The notes under the pieces: model-generated
Told to the model about the DNA's origin: nothing
The model's database searches: none
Seen by the model: only the letters and a program-made list of their open reading frames with translations
Program-made: the position numbers and the translations under genes
Part shown: positions 51,058 through 59,394 of the stretch, piece after piece
Numbering within the stretch: the first letter of the stretch is position 1
Layout of the letters: every line of letters starts with the position of its first letter
Assembly (NCBI GenBank): GCA_965212145.1
Contig: CBDBUY010000009.1
Span: 310,001 to 374,000 of the forward strand
Origin: JAAEPI01 sp965212145
Lineage (GTDB): Bacteria; Bacteroidota; Bacteroidia; Cytophagales; Cyclobacteriaceae
Direction of reading: 5' to 3'
Length of the DNA: 64,000 nucleotides

Positions 51058-54000
51058 ATGAAACCTCTCAAATTACTGGTCATCGGCCTTTTGCTAGTCA
51101 CCGTTTCGGTCTCAGCTCAACGAAGAAAAAAAGCCCCAGCTTATACCCCCGTAGATACCACCCTCTATCAAGGGCTGAAATGGAGGAATATTGGGCCTTT
51201 TCGGGGTGGACGGAGCGTGGCTGCCTGCGGAGTGGTCGGTCAGCCCATGACCTACTACATGGGGACTACTGGAGGAGGCATCTGGAAAACCGAAGATGCC
51301 GGTATTTCCTGGAAGAATATTTCGGATGGCCAGTTGAAAACAGGATCCGTTGGGGCAATTGCCGTGTCAGAGGCTGACCCCAATGTCATTTACGTGGGGA
51401 TGGGAGAGCATGCCGTGCGAGGCGTGATGACCTCAAGCGGAGACGGAGTATATAAATCCACGGATGCAGGAAAAACGTGGCAACATGTTGGTCTGGATAA
51501 GTCGATGCACATTTCGGATGTCATCATTCATCCTTCCAATCCGGACATAGTTTTTGTTTCAGTTCAGGGTGCGCTTTACGGTCCGAGCCAGGAACGGGGA
51601 ATTTTCAAATCAACCGATGGAGGAACTAGCTGGAAAAAAGTGCTTTATGTAGACGCTGGGACGGGGGCGTCTGGATTGAGCATGGATATGACCAATCCCA
51701 GAATTCTTTATGCCTCCATGTGGCAGCACAGACGTTACCCATGGACGATGGATTCGGGTGGGCCAAATTCAGGCTTATACAAGTCTGTAGATATGGGCGA
51801 GACGTGGGAGAAAATGGAGGAAGGTCTTCCTGAAGAATTTGGAAAGTCCGGTATTTCTTTGTCTCGTGCCAACCCTGAAATAGTTTATGCGATCATAGAA
51901 GCTGAAGGCTCTAAGGGAGGTTTGTACAAGTCAATGGATGCAGGCAAAAAATGGAGTCAGGTCAATAAAAACCGAGTGCTGATTGCAAGGTCTTGGTATT
52001 ACATGGAGGTCTTTGCTGATCCCGTGGATGAAAACGTGGTTTATGTGCTGAACGCACCGGTTATGAAATCGATCGATGGAGGTCGTTCGTTCTCAAATTT
52101 GCCAACGCCGCATGGTGACAATCACGACTTATGGATAAATCCAGACAACAACGAAGTGATGATAAATGCCAATGATGGGGGAAGCAACATTTCGTTCAAC
52201 AGTGGAAAATCTTGGTCTTCACAACGAAACCAATCTACTTCTCAATTTTACCGAGTCATCACGGATAATTTGGTTCCCTACAATGTGTACGGCGGACAGC
52301 AGGACAACTCGGCCATCGCCATTGCCAGTCGCACGAATGGCGGAGGAATTGGTTGGAAAGACTGGTACTCTGTGGCGGGTTGCGAGAGCGCGTATCTCGC
52401 GTTTGACCCTGATAATCCGGAAGTGATTTATGGTGGATGCTATCAAGGTATCATCGAGGAATGGGTAATGGCCACCAGCGAAGGAAAACCAATTAAAGAG
52501 TACCCTGAGTTAGGACTGAGCGGCATCCCGAAAAATTTCAAATATCGTTACAACTGGAACGCCCCAATTATAAGCTCACCGCATGACCGAAGCACGATTT
52601 ACCATGCCGGAAATGTGGTGTTTAAAACTACGGATGGTGGTATTTCATGGGAGGTCATCAGTCCTGATCTTACCCGAAATGATACAACAAAACAAGGGCC
52701 TGGGGGAAGACCATATACCAACGAGGCAGCAGGCGGGGAGAATTACAATACGATCATGTACCTCACTGAATCACTTCATGAGCAGAGTACGTTGTGGGCA
52801 GGATCCGATGATGGTTTGGTGCACATCACGCAAGATGGTGGGCAGTCTTGGAAAAACGTGACACCTCCAAATTTGCCTGAGGCAATCATCAACAGCATCG
52901 AAGTGTCACCTCACGATCCGGGCACAGCGTATATCGCCGTGATGAGATACAAGTTTAACGACCTCCGTTCCTATGCATTTAAGACGAATGATTACGGAGC
53001 AACTTGGACATCTATCACAACGGGACTGGATGATCCAAATGGATTTATTCGTGTGATCAGGGAAGATAAAAAGACCAAAGGCCTGCTTTATGGTGGGACA
53101 GAAACGGGGCTGTACGTTTCGTTTAATGACGGTGCGAATTGGCAGAGATTGCAACTCAATTTACCTGTAGTTCCGATCAATGATTTGACCATACAGGACA
53201 ATGACCTGGTGGCTGCGACTGCCGGTCGGGGCTTTTGGATTCTGGATGACCTTGGCACTTTCCAGCAGGCAAAAGGAAAACTAGAGACGAACAGACTATT
53301 TCAACCCAAAGATTCCTATTTGATTTTGGGAGGCACATCTTCCAATCCGACGATCGGAAAAAATCCTAAATCGGGTGTTGTGTTTGATTACTTCCTGCCT
53401 GAAGAACTACCCGATAGTCTGTCAGCCAAAATTGAGATTATTCAAGATGAAGAAGTGATCAGAACGGTCTCCAGTAAACCTACCGAAGATTTTAAAACCT
53501 GGCCCGGCGGCCCACCAAAACCGGAAGTAATACCTGTCAAGAAAGGCATCAATCGATTTGCCTGGGATTTTCGCAGAGAGACGCTCCCGGCGGTTGACGG
53601 GGTGTTTGTTTACGGAGACTATCGAGGTTCCAGAGTAGGACCGGGCGAGTACACCATCCGCCTGAGTATCGAGGAAAAGGACACTTTAGAGGTAGTGGCC
53701 AAAGTATTACCGGTTCCTAAAAGTGGTCTTGAGAAATCAGATTACGAGGAGCAACAAGCAATGTTGGTGAAAATTGAAAACATGATTCGGGACATGCATG
53801 AAAAAGTAAACGACATGCGATCGGGGAAAGATCAGCTTCAAGCTTACCAAAAGTTGTTGAAGGAAAATGAGGATGCTCAGTCGCTTTTGGACACGGCCAA
53901 GTCACTCATTTCGCAAATAAAAGAATGGGAAGAAAATCTTATACAGCCCAAACAAAAGACGTTTCAGGATGTAATAAACTTTCAGAATCAGTTGAATGCT

Positions 54001-54201
54001 CAGTTGATGCACTTAAAAGGATTTGTAGATACCCCAGACCCAGAAGTTACCAGTGGAGCAAAGGAACGGCTGAATGATTTAACGCAACAGTGGGACACAT
54101 TTGCGCAAGAGCGTGACCGTCTGATTGATGTTGAATTGAAGGCTTTCAATGACTTATACAGGTCGCTGGAATTGCCGGCTGTGATATTAAAAGGGGACTA
54201 A
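51058..54201 (+). CDS. Large secreted BNR/VPS10-type beta-propeller protein
   Basis: 1047 residues with a signal peptide (ending VTVSVSAQ). It carries many BNR/Asp-box repeats such as GIWKTEDAGISWKN, VYKSTDAGKTWQ and IFKSTDGGTSWKK, forming two propellers (about 30-700). The family is the sortilin/VPS10-like glycosyl hydrolase group, found in many Bacteroidota with no proven substrate. The last 150 residues are helical, with a likely coiled coil (MLVKIENMIRDMHEKVNDM). A small conserved gene follows 16 bases later. Confidence 0.85.
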   Translation: MKPLKLLVIGLLLVTVSVSAQRRKKAPAYTPVDTTLYQGLKWRNIGPFRGGRSVAACGVVGQPMTYYMGTTGGGIWKTEDAGISWKNISDGQLKTGSVGAIAVSEADPNVIYVGMGEHAVRGVMTSSGDGVYKSTDAGKTWQHVGLDKSMHISDVIIHPSNPDIVFVSVQGALYGPSQERGIFKSTDGGTSWKKVLYVDAGTGASGLSMDMTNPRILYASMWQHRRYPWTMDSGGPNSGLYKSVDMGETWEKMEEGLPEEFGKSGISLSRANPEIVYAIIEAEGSKGGLYKSMDAGKKWSQVNKNRVLIARSWYYMEVFADPVDENVVYVLNAPVMKSIDGGRSFSNLPTPHGDNHDLWINPDNNEVMINANDGGSNISFNSGKSWSSQRNQSTSQFYRVITDNLVPYNVYGGQQDNSAIAIASRTNGGGIGWKDWYSVAGCESAYLAFDPDNPEVIYGGCYQGIIEEWVMATSEGKPIKEYPELGLSGIPKNFKYRYNWNAPIISSPHDRSTIYHAGNVVFKTTDGGISWEVISPDLTRNDTTKQGPGGRPYTNEAAGGENYNTIMYLTESLHEQSTLWAGSDDGLVHITQDGGQSWKNVTPPNLPEAIINSIEVSPHDPGTAYIAVMRYKFNDLRSYAFKTNDYGATWTSITTGLDDPNGFIRVIREDKKTKGLLYGGTETGLYVSFNDGANWQRLQLNLPVVPINDLTIQDNDLVAATAGRGFWILDDLGTFQQAKGKLETNRLFQPKDSYLILGGTSSNPTIGKNPKSGVVFDYFLPEELPDSLSAKIEIIQDEEVIRTVSSKPTEDFKTWPGGPPKPEVIPVKKGINRFAWDFRRETLPAVDGVFVYGDYRGSRVGPGEYTIRLSIEEKDTLEVVAKVLPVPKSGLEKSDYEEQQAMLVKIENMIRDMHEKVNDMRSGKDQLQAYQKLLKENEDAQSLLDTAKSLISQIKEWEENLIQPKQKTFQDVINFQNQLNAQLMHLKGFVDTPDPEVTSGAKERLNDLTQQWDTFAQERDRLIDVELKAFNDLYRSLELPAVILKGD

Positions 54202-54217
54202 TATTAAAAAACTGAAT

Positions 54218-54466
54218 ATGCCTTACATAAAACCGGAGGATAGGGAGAAGCTTGATGAAATTGTACAGCTAATGCATGAAGCAGGGGTTGTGGCAAATGG
54301 CGATCTGAATTACGTCCTATATGCCTATTGTAAAAGACATGTGAGCCCGTCTTACAACAACTACAAAAACTTCATCGGTGAATTGAACCAATGCGTTACT
54401 GAAATCGAAAGAAGGATTTTAGGGCCTTATGAAGATGAGAAAATCAAGGAAAATGGGGATGTGTAA
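54218..54466 (+). CDS. Small conserved-type hypothetical protein
   Basis: 82 residues, acidic and helical: MPYIKPEDREKLDEIVQLM, then GDLNYVLYAYCKRHVSPSYNNYKNF, then a Glu-rich tail. I recognise the pattern of a short conserved protein with no known function. The 16-base gap to the propeller gene suggests co-transcription. Confidence 0.6.
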   Translation: MPYIKPEDREKLDEIVQLMHEAGVVANGDLNYVLYAYCKRHVSPSYNNYKNFIGELNQCVTEIERRILGPYEDEKIKENGDV

Positions 54467-54541
54467 AGGAGTTCATGATTTGTGGCATGATGTAGATAGA
54501 TGTTATTCGCATCTGCTGACCATGCGTTGATTCCTTATAAT

Positions 54542-54569
54542 AAAAAAAGCCCGCCAAATGGCGGGCGTT
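54542..54569 (-). terminator. Terminator of ssb
   Basis: On the minus strand GCCCGCCA/TGGCGGGC with a minimal loop, followed by a T7 run, just beyond the ssb stop at 54575. Confidence 0.85.
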
Positions 54570-54574
54570 TACTA

Positions 54575-54913
54575 TTAATCCTTCTTTCCAAGCATCAATA
54601 GCTCGTTCATGTTGATCTCCGTGACGTAGCGCTTTTCGCCTTCCTTTGTCTCGTAAGATCGGCTGGTGAGCTTGCCCTGGATGGCCACCTCACTACCCTT
54701 CTTCAGATAGTTCTCGATCACGTCCACCTTCTTACCCCAGGCCACTACGTTGTGCCATTGCACATCCTCTACTTTTTCGCCTTTGTTGTTGTAATACACG
54801 TCGTTCGTGGCGAGCGAAAAAGACGCCATCTTCGTTCCACTTTCGAACGTTCTCACTTCCGGTTCTTTGCCTAATCTACCAATTAGCTGTACGTTGTTTC
54901 TTAAAGTTGTCAT
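54575..54913 (-). CDS. ssb: Single-stranded DNA-binding protein, short form without acidic tip
   Basis: 112 residues: one OB-fold starting MTTLRNNVQLIGRLGKEPEVR, with FSLATNDVYYNNKGEK and WHNVVAWGKKVDVIENYLKKG. It ends at MNELLMLGKKD right after the fold. The flexible tail and the acidic DDxxPF tip that recruits partners in E. coli SSB are absent. Members of this phylum often carry a second SSB of this short kind, and whether the longer SSB exists elsewhere cannot be seen. Its own terminator follows. Confidence 0.9.
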   Translation of the reverse strand: MTTLRNNVQLIGRLGKEPEVRTFESGTKMASFSLATNDVYYNNKGEKVEDVQWHNVVAWGKKVDVIENYLKKGSEVAIQGKLTSRSYETKEGEKRYVTEINMNELLMLGKKD

Positions 54914-55096
54914 GATAATAAAATTTTAAGTGTTTAATTGATTCATCGTGTTGGTAGATGAATTTGTCATTTGACGAGAGCAAAGGTTGGGAGGTCTCCA
55001 AATCCGAATCGGTATTTACTCAATTGTAGTCGTTTAATATCCGTTTGTAAACGTTTGCACTTGTTTTTATGTCTGAATATCAATAACTTATGAAAG

Positions 55097-55633
55097 ATGA
55101 AATCTGAGAAATTTTATTGGGTCTGGTCAGCAATAATTATTGTTTTGATTCTTTCTTCCTTATTTCTAGATCGTGAAACGCTTGTAGAAATTCAGCTGTC
55201 AGGATTGAATGTGGTGCTGTTCCTATCAGGGATGATCTTGGTCGCACTAGCCGTATTAACGCATGGATGGTTTGATTCACGAATCGGTTACACATGGTTT
55301 ATGATTCTTGGAATTCTAGCCATTTACTGTATGCTCTTTTTCCGATATCTAGTAGCGGCTGAGAGAAGTCATTTAATCGAGTACAGCATCCTTGCTTTAT
55401 TCCTCTTGGAAGCATTCAAAAAACGAAAACAAAATGGATTTGATAAGATCAAGCCGGGTTGGTTCGCTCTGATGGCCACATCGTTGATTGGCTTGTTTGA
55501 CGAGAGCTTACAGCTTTTGATTCCGAATCGGGTTTTCGATCCTTACGATATGGTGTTCAATTGTACGGCTGCTGCTCTGGCAGTGGGTTCCAGTGGCTTG
55601 GTAAGATGGTTCAGGTTGAAAGTGCAAAATTGA
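55097..55633 (+). CDS. VanZ-like membrane protein
   Basis: 178 residues with about five hydrophobic segments and the VanZ-like motif FDESLQLLIPNRVFDPYDMVFNCTAAALAVG near the end. VanZ-like domains occur in many small membrane proteins of unclear role, and only VanZ itself is tied to teicoplanin resistance. It stands alone between ssb and the zinc-ribbon gene. Confidence 0.75.
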   Translation: MKSEKFYWVWSAIIIVLILSSLFLDRETLVEIQLSGLNVVLFLSGMILVALAVLTHGWFDSRIGYTWFMILGILAIYCMLFFRYLVAAERSHLIEYSILALFLLEAFKKRKQNGFDKIKPGWFALMATSLIGLFDESLQLLIPNRVFDPYDMVFNCTAAALAVGSSGLVRWFRLKVQN

Positions 55634-55665
55634 CTATTTCAAAAAGTTTAATTATAATTAACTGA

Positions 55666-56022
55666 ATGAATGAGCAAAGAAAATGCTTGGAATGCGGAAA
55701 ACCTGTTTTCGGACGGGTGGATAAGAAATTTTGTTCCGATGGCTGCCGCAATGCCTATAACAACAAAACCAAAGGTGCGTCTAACAACTACATTCGCAAT
55801 GTGAACAACATCTTATCAAAAAATAGACGTATTCTTAAAGAGCTAAATCCTACAGGGAAAACCAAAAAGCATCGAGAGCAGCTCTTGAAAAAGGGTTTCG
55901 ATTTTGACTATATGACCCGTGTGTACACAACCAAGGAGGGTAGTGAATATCGATTCTGCTATGAGCAGGGATATTTAATCCTTGAAAACGATTTTATACT
56001 TTTGGTGGAGCGTGACGATTAG
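55666..56022 (+). CDS. Zinc-ribbon hypothetical protein
   Basis: 118 residues. The N-terminal CLECGKPVFGRVDKKFCSDGC has four Cys (7, 10, 23, 27) in a CxxC...CxxxC zinc knuckle. A basic region with RNAYNNKTKG and NNILSKNRRILKEL comes next, then an aromatic tail YRFCYEQGYLILEND. The form suits a nucleic-acid or ribosome-bound small protein. I know no proven function. Confidence 0.65.
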   Translation: MNEQRKCLECGKPVFGRVDKKFCSDGCRNAYNNKTKGASNNYIRNVNNILSKNRRILKELNPTGKTKKHREQLLKKGFDFDYMTRVYTTKEGSEYRFCYEQGYLILENDFILLVERDD

Positions 56023-56033
56023 AATAAATGACA

Positions 56034-56058
56034 TAAAAAAAGGGCGATTTCTCGCCCA
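56034..56058 (-). terminator. Terminator of sucC
   Basis: On the minus strand GGGCGA/TCGCCC with a GAAA loop is followed by a T7 run, about 25 bases beyond the sucC stop at 56082. Confidence 0.85.
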
Positions 56059-56081
56059 TTTCAATTTCAATTTATCCAATA

Positions 56082-57293
56082 TCAGGACAGCACTTCTTTC
56101 ACTTTCTCAGCGGCATCTTTTAGCAGGATCGCCGAAGTTACTTTCAGTCCTGAATTCTCAATGATCGCTGCACCCTCTTCGGCGTTGGTTCCTTGTAGTC
56201 GCACAATGATCGGTACATCGATATTCCCAATATTCTTGTAGGCTTCTACCACACCATTTGCAACACGATCGCATCGCACGATACCACCAAAGATGTTAAT
56301 CAATATGGCTTTCACGTTTGGATCTTTCAGGATGATTCGGAACCCGGCTTCTACTGTTTTGGCGTTTGCCCCACCTCCTACATCCAGAAAGTTTGCAGGA
56401 TCTCCACCGGAGAGTTTGATGATATCCATAGTGGCCATGGCCAGTCCTGCACCATTCACCATGCAGCCTACGTTTCCGTCCAACTTCACGTAGCTCAGAT
56501 TATGCTCACCAGCTTCCACTTCTGCGGGGTCTTCCTCTGAGATGTCTCTCAATTCTGCCAAGTCCTTGTGGCGGAAAAGTGCATTTTCGTCCAGGTTCAC
56601 CTTGGCATCCACTGCCAGAATCTTACTGTCTGAAGTTTTCAACACCGGATTGATTTCAAACATCGAAGAGTCAGTCGCCTGGAAGGCGTTGTACAGCGAG
56701 TGAATGAACTTCACCATGCCTTTAAACGCTTCGCCTTTTAGTCCCAATGCGAAAGCAACTTTTCGAGATTGGAAACCTTGTAGTCCGACCGCCGGATCAA
56801 TCCATTCTTTCACTATTTTTTCTGGAGAGTTCTCCGCCACTTCTTCGATATCCATTCCTCCTTCGGTAGAGGCCATGATCACGTTTTGACCTGTCGCTCT
56901 ATCCAGCAATATGGACATGTAGTATTCTTTGGGATCTTCTGCACCAGGATAGTACACATCCTGAGCGATGAGAATTTTGTTGACCCTTTTTCCTTCTGGT
57001 CCGGTTTGGTGGGTAACCAAAGTTCCACCGATGATTCCTTCGGCTTTTGGTTTAACCTCGTCCAGGCTTTTTGCCAGAACCACGCCATGAGAATCAGTTT
57101 CCTTCACTTTTCCTTTTCCACGACCACCTGCATGAATCTGCGCCTTCAGGACGTACCAGTCAGTTCCTGTCTCTCGGTGCAGTTGCTTGGCAGCTTCTAC
57201 GGCTTTGTCAGGGTTTTCAGCCACTATGCCCTCCTGAATGGTTACTCCGTAAGACTTTAGGATTTCTTTTGCTTGGTATTCGTGAATGTTCAT
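56082..57293 (-). CDS. sucC: Succinyl-CoA ligase, beta subunit
   Basis: 403 residues. N-terminal ATP-grasp domain: MNIHEYQAKEILKSYGV, VLKAQIHAGGRGKGKVK, and FEINPVLK (Mg2+ site). The C-terminal CoA-ligase part has VNGAGLAMATMDIIKLSGG and NIFGGIVRCDRVANG. The TCA-cycle step makes ATP or GTP from succinyl-CoA. The partner sucD is not adjacent in this window. It is divergent from the LolD-like ATPase gene. Confidence 0.96.
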   Translation of the reverse strand: MNIHEYQAKEILKSYGVTIQEGIVAENPDKAVEAAKQLHRETGTDWYVLKAQIHAGGRGKGKVKETDSHGVVLAKSLDEVKPKAEGIIGGTLVTHQTGPEGKRVNKILIAQDVYYPGAEDPKEYYMSILLDRATGQNVIMASTEGGMDIEEVAENSPEKIVKEWIDPAVGLQGFQSRKVAFALGLKGEAFKGMVKFIHSLYNAFQATDSSMFEINPVLKTSDSKILAVDAKVNLDENALFRHKDLAELRDISEEDPAEVEAGEHNLSYVKLDGNVGCMVNGAGLAMATMDIIKLSGGDPANFLDVGGGANAKTVEAGFRIILKDPNVKAILINIFGGIVRCDRVANGVVEAYKNIGNIDVPIIVRLQGTNAEEGAAIIENSGLKVTSAILLKDAAEKVKEVLS

Positions 57294-57378
57294 GGGAGAA
57301 ATTTTTTGCGAAAATACGAGCTATAAAAGCTTTATACAAAGGTAGCCGATTCAAATCCTACTGAAGGCCGAAGACTTC

Positions 57379-57386
57379 TATATTTG
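57379..57386 (+). promoter_or_regulatory. -7 element of the LolD-like gene
   Basis: TATATTTG matches TAnnTTTG exactly. With a start about 7 bases downstream, transcription would begin at or next to the ATG at 57392, so the mRNA may be leaderless. Confidence 0.4.
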
Positions 57387-57391
57387 CGCTC

Positions 57392-58042
57392 ATGCTGCAA
57401 GCCATTAATGTGCATAAATCCTATGGTTCTCTGGAAGTGCTCAAGGGAATTGATTTGGAAGTCAAAAAAGGCGAAATCGTTTCGATCGTTGGGGCCTCTG
57501 GTGCGGGCAAGAGTACGCTGCTGCATGTGCTGGGAACGCTTGACCTGCCGGATGAAGGGCAGATTTTGGTCAATGGATCAGATGTGTCAAAGCTGAGCAG
57601 CAAGGACTTGGCAAAGGTGCGAAATGCCAATATTGGGTTTGTTTTTCAGTTTCATAATTTGCTTCCCGAGTTCACGGCTTTGGAGAATGTCTGCTTGCCG
57701 GGTTTTATCGCAAAAAGAAACGAGTCGGAAGTACGCCAAAAGGCTGCCGAGTTATTGGACATGCTAGGCTTGGCCGAGCGAAAGGAACATGCGCCGGGTG
57801 ATTTGTCAGGAGGGGAGCAGCAGCGCGTGGCTGTGGCGCGTGCATTGATGAATGATCCCTTGATAGTTTTTGCAGATGAACCTAGCGGAAATCTGGACAG
57901 CAAGAACGCTGAGGAACTGCATGCCCTGTTTTTCGAACTAAGGGACAAACTTGATCAGACCTTTGTGCTCGTCACGCACAACGAGCAGCTGGCTGACATG
58001 GCCGATCGAAAATTAGAAATCAAGGACGGCAAAATTTCATGA
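57392..58042 (+). CDS. ABC transporter ATPase, LolD/MacB type
   Basis: 216 residues, one ATPase domain. Walker A VGASGAGKSTLLHVLG (about 35-50), Q-loop FVFQFHNLLPEFTALENV, signature LSGGEQQRVAVARAL (about 139-153), Walker B PLIVFADEPSGNLD, and His-switch VTHN. The signature and Q-loop are those of LolD and MacB-class mechanotransmission pumps. The permease partner is not in this window. It overlaps the EamA gene by 4 bases. Confidence 0.9.
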   Translation: MLQAINVHKSYGSLEVLKGIDLEVKKGEIVSIVGASGAGKSTLLHVLGTLDLPDEGQILVNGSDVSKLSSKDLAKVRNANIGFVFQFHNLLPEFTALENVCLPGFIAKRNESEVRQKAAELLDMLGLAERKEHAPGDLSGGEQQRVAVARALMNDPLIVFADEPSGNLDSKNAEELHALFFELRDKLDQTFVLVTHNEQLADMADRKLEIKDGKIS

Positions 58043-58875
58043 TTCTCTCCAAGGGCGTCCGCCTCATGCTTGCTGCATCTTTCACATTCGCATTGATGAA
58101 TGTTTTTGTCAAGGCCGTGCCACACATCCCAGCAGTGGAGATCATCCTTTTCCGATCTGTGATTTCATTGGTTATAAGCGTCTTCATGTTGCAAAAACAA
58201 AAAGTGAGCGTATGGGGAAACAACAAGCCCATCCTCATTGCACGGGGCGTGGTTGGGGCGATAGCACTCTTGATTTTCTTTGAATTGCTGCAGCAGATCC
58301 CACTTGCAACTTCAAGCTCATTAGCGTATCTGGCGCCCATTTTTACCACCATCATCGGGATATTTCTTGTAGGAGAAAAAGTCAAGCCGATCCAGTGGTT
58401 GTTCTTCCTGATTTCATTTGGAGGCGTTTTGATTATTCAAGGATTCGATTCTAGAATCGAGATCATTCATTTGATCATGGGGATCACCACTTCGTTCTTT
58501 ATGGGACTGGCATATGGATTTATTAGGAAATTGAAAACGTCAGAGCATCCATTGGTAATCATCTTTTATTTCCCACTTGTCATGCTCCCAATTTCGGCCA
58601 TTTGGTCAGGGATAGTTTGGGTGATGCCTTCAGGAATCGATTGGTTTTACCTGATCATGGTAGGTATTCTTACACAAATCGCTCAGTTCTTTATGACCAA
58701 GTCGTACCAGTCCGAGGAGTTGAGCAAGGTGAGCATTGTGAATTATGTGGGGATCGTTTTTTCCCTTTCGTTTGGCTGGATATTCTTCGATGAGTTCTTC
58801 AATATCATGACCTTCCTGGGGATGGCTCTTGTGTTGGCTGGCGTCATTGCCAATGTTTTGGTCAAGAAGACATAA
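58039..58875 (+). CDS. EamA/DMT-family transporter
   Basis: 278 residues with ten hydrophobic segments arranged as two EamA halves. The first half includes PAVEIILFRSVISLVISVF and LATSSSLAYLAPIFTTIIGIFLVGEK. The second ends SIVNYVGIVFSLSFGWIFFDE. DMT carriers export or import diverse small metabolites, and the substrate is unknown. Its stop overlaps convergently by 14 bases with the GNAT gene. Confidence 0.87.
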   Translation: MILSKGVRLMLAASFTFALMNVFVKAVPHIPAVEIILFRSVISLVISVFMLQKQKVSVWGNNKPILIARGVVGAIALLIFFELLQQIPLATSSSLAYLAPIFTTIIGIFLVGEKVKPIQWLFFLISFGGVLIIQGFDSRIEIIHLIMGITTSFFMGLAYGFIRKLKTSEHPLVIIFYFPLVMLPISAIWSGIVWVMPSGIDWFYLIMVGILTQIAQFFMTKSYQSEELSKVSIVNYVGIVFSLSFGWIFFDEFFNIMTFLGMALVLAGVIANVLVKKT

Positions 58876-59326
58876 GAAGATTCATTTCCATTTTGATATC
58901 GCATCTTTCGTACAAGTCGTCATAGCAAGAGAGTTCTTCAAATCCCATTTTCTGATACAAATGGATTGCCGGTTTCAGTTTACGATTGGTGTAAAGCACT
59001 ATTTGTTCAAAACCCAGTTGCTTGGCCTTTTCGATAGCTGCCTTGATAAGCTCTTTTCCCAATCCCTTGAATCGAGCTTCAGGATAAACGCCCATTTTGG
59101 TCAGTTCCACAACCTGATCCGAGTGTTTCTTCAAGGCGACTGTACCCAAGATTTGGTCATTTAACTCAACAAACAAAATAGCTCCACCGGAGCTGATGAT
59201 ACGCGACTCAGGATCGGACAGTATTTCTTGATCAATAGGTTCCAGCACAAAAAACTCTTTGATCCACCCTTCGTTTATGGTTTTGAAATGGTGCCCAATT
59301 TCTTCGTTGAACTCAACTATCTTCAT
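58862..59326 (-). CDS. GNAT-family acetyltransferase
   Basis: 154 residues. The acetyl-CoA loop is VYPEARFKGLGKELI, the R-x-x-G-x-G/A motif. Strand 4 is ELTKMGV, and the C-terminal motif YTNRKLKPAIHLYQKMGF is present. The acceptor is unknown. It lies tail to tail with the EamA gene and head to head with the hybrid regulator, 68 bases from its ATG/GTG start. Confidence 0.88.
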   Translation of the reverse strand: MKIVEFNEEIGHHFKTINEGWIKEFFVLEPIDQEILSDPESRIISSGGAILFVELNDQILGTVALKKHSDQVVELTKMGVYPEARFKGLGKELIKAAIEKAKQLGFEQIVLYTNRKLKPAIHLYQKMGFEELSCYDDLYERCDIKMEMNLLMSS

Positions 59327-59345
59327 GGAGTAAGTTTACGAGAAG

Positions 59346-59376
59346 TTTGGCTAAAAGCTTCAAAACCGTATCTTTA
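59346..59376 (+). promoter_or_regulatory. Promoter of the hybrid regulator gene
   Basis: TTTG at 59346-59349, exactly 19 bases, then TATCTTTA at 59369-59376. This is a near-perfect Bacteroidota promoter, and the GTG start at 59395 follows by 18 bases. A TTG at 59347 is therefore the -33 box and not a start codon. Confidence 0.6.
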
Positions 59377-59394
59377 AGTGATAACCTCTCACTA

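Noticed and set aside
59347..59394. TTG start 16 codons upstream for the hybrid regulator
   Set aside because: That TTG is part of the -33 box, and the signal peptide starts at the GTG at 59395.
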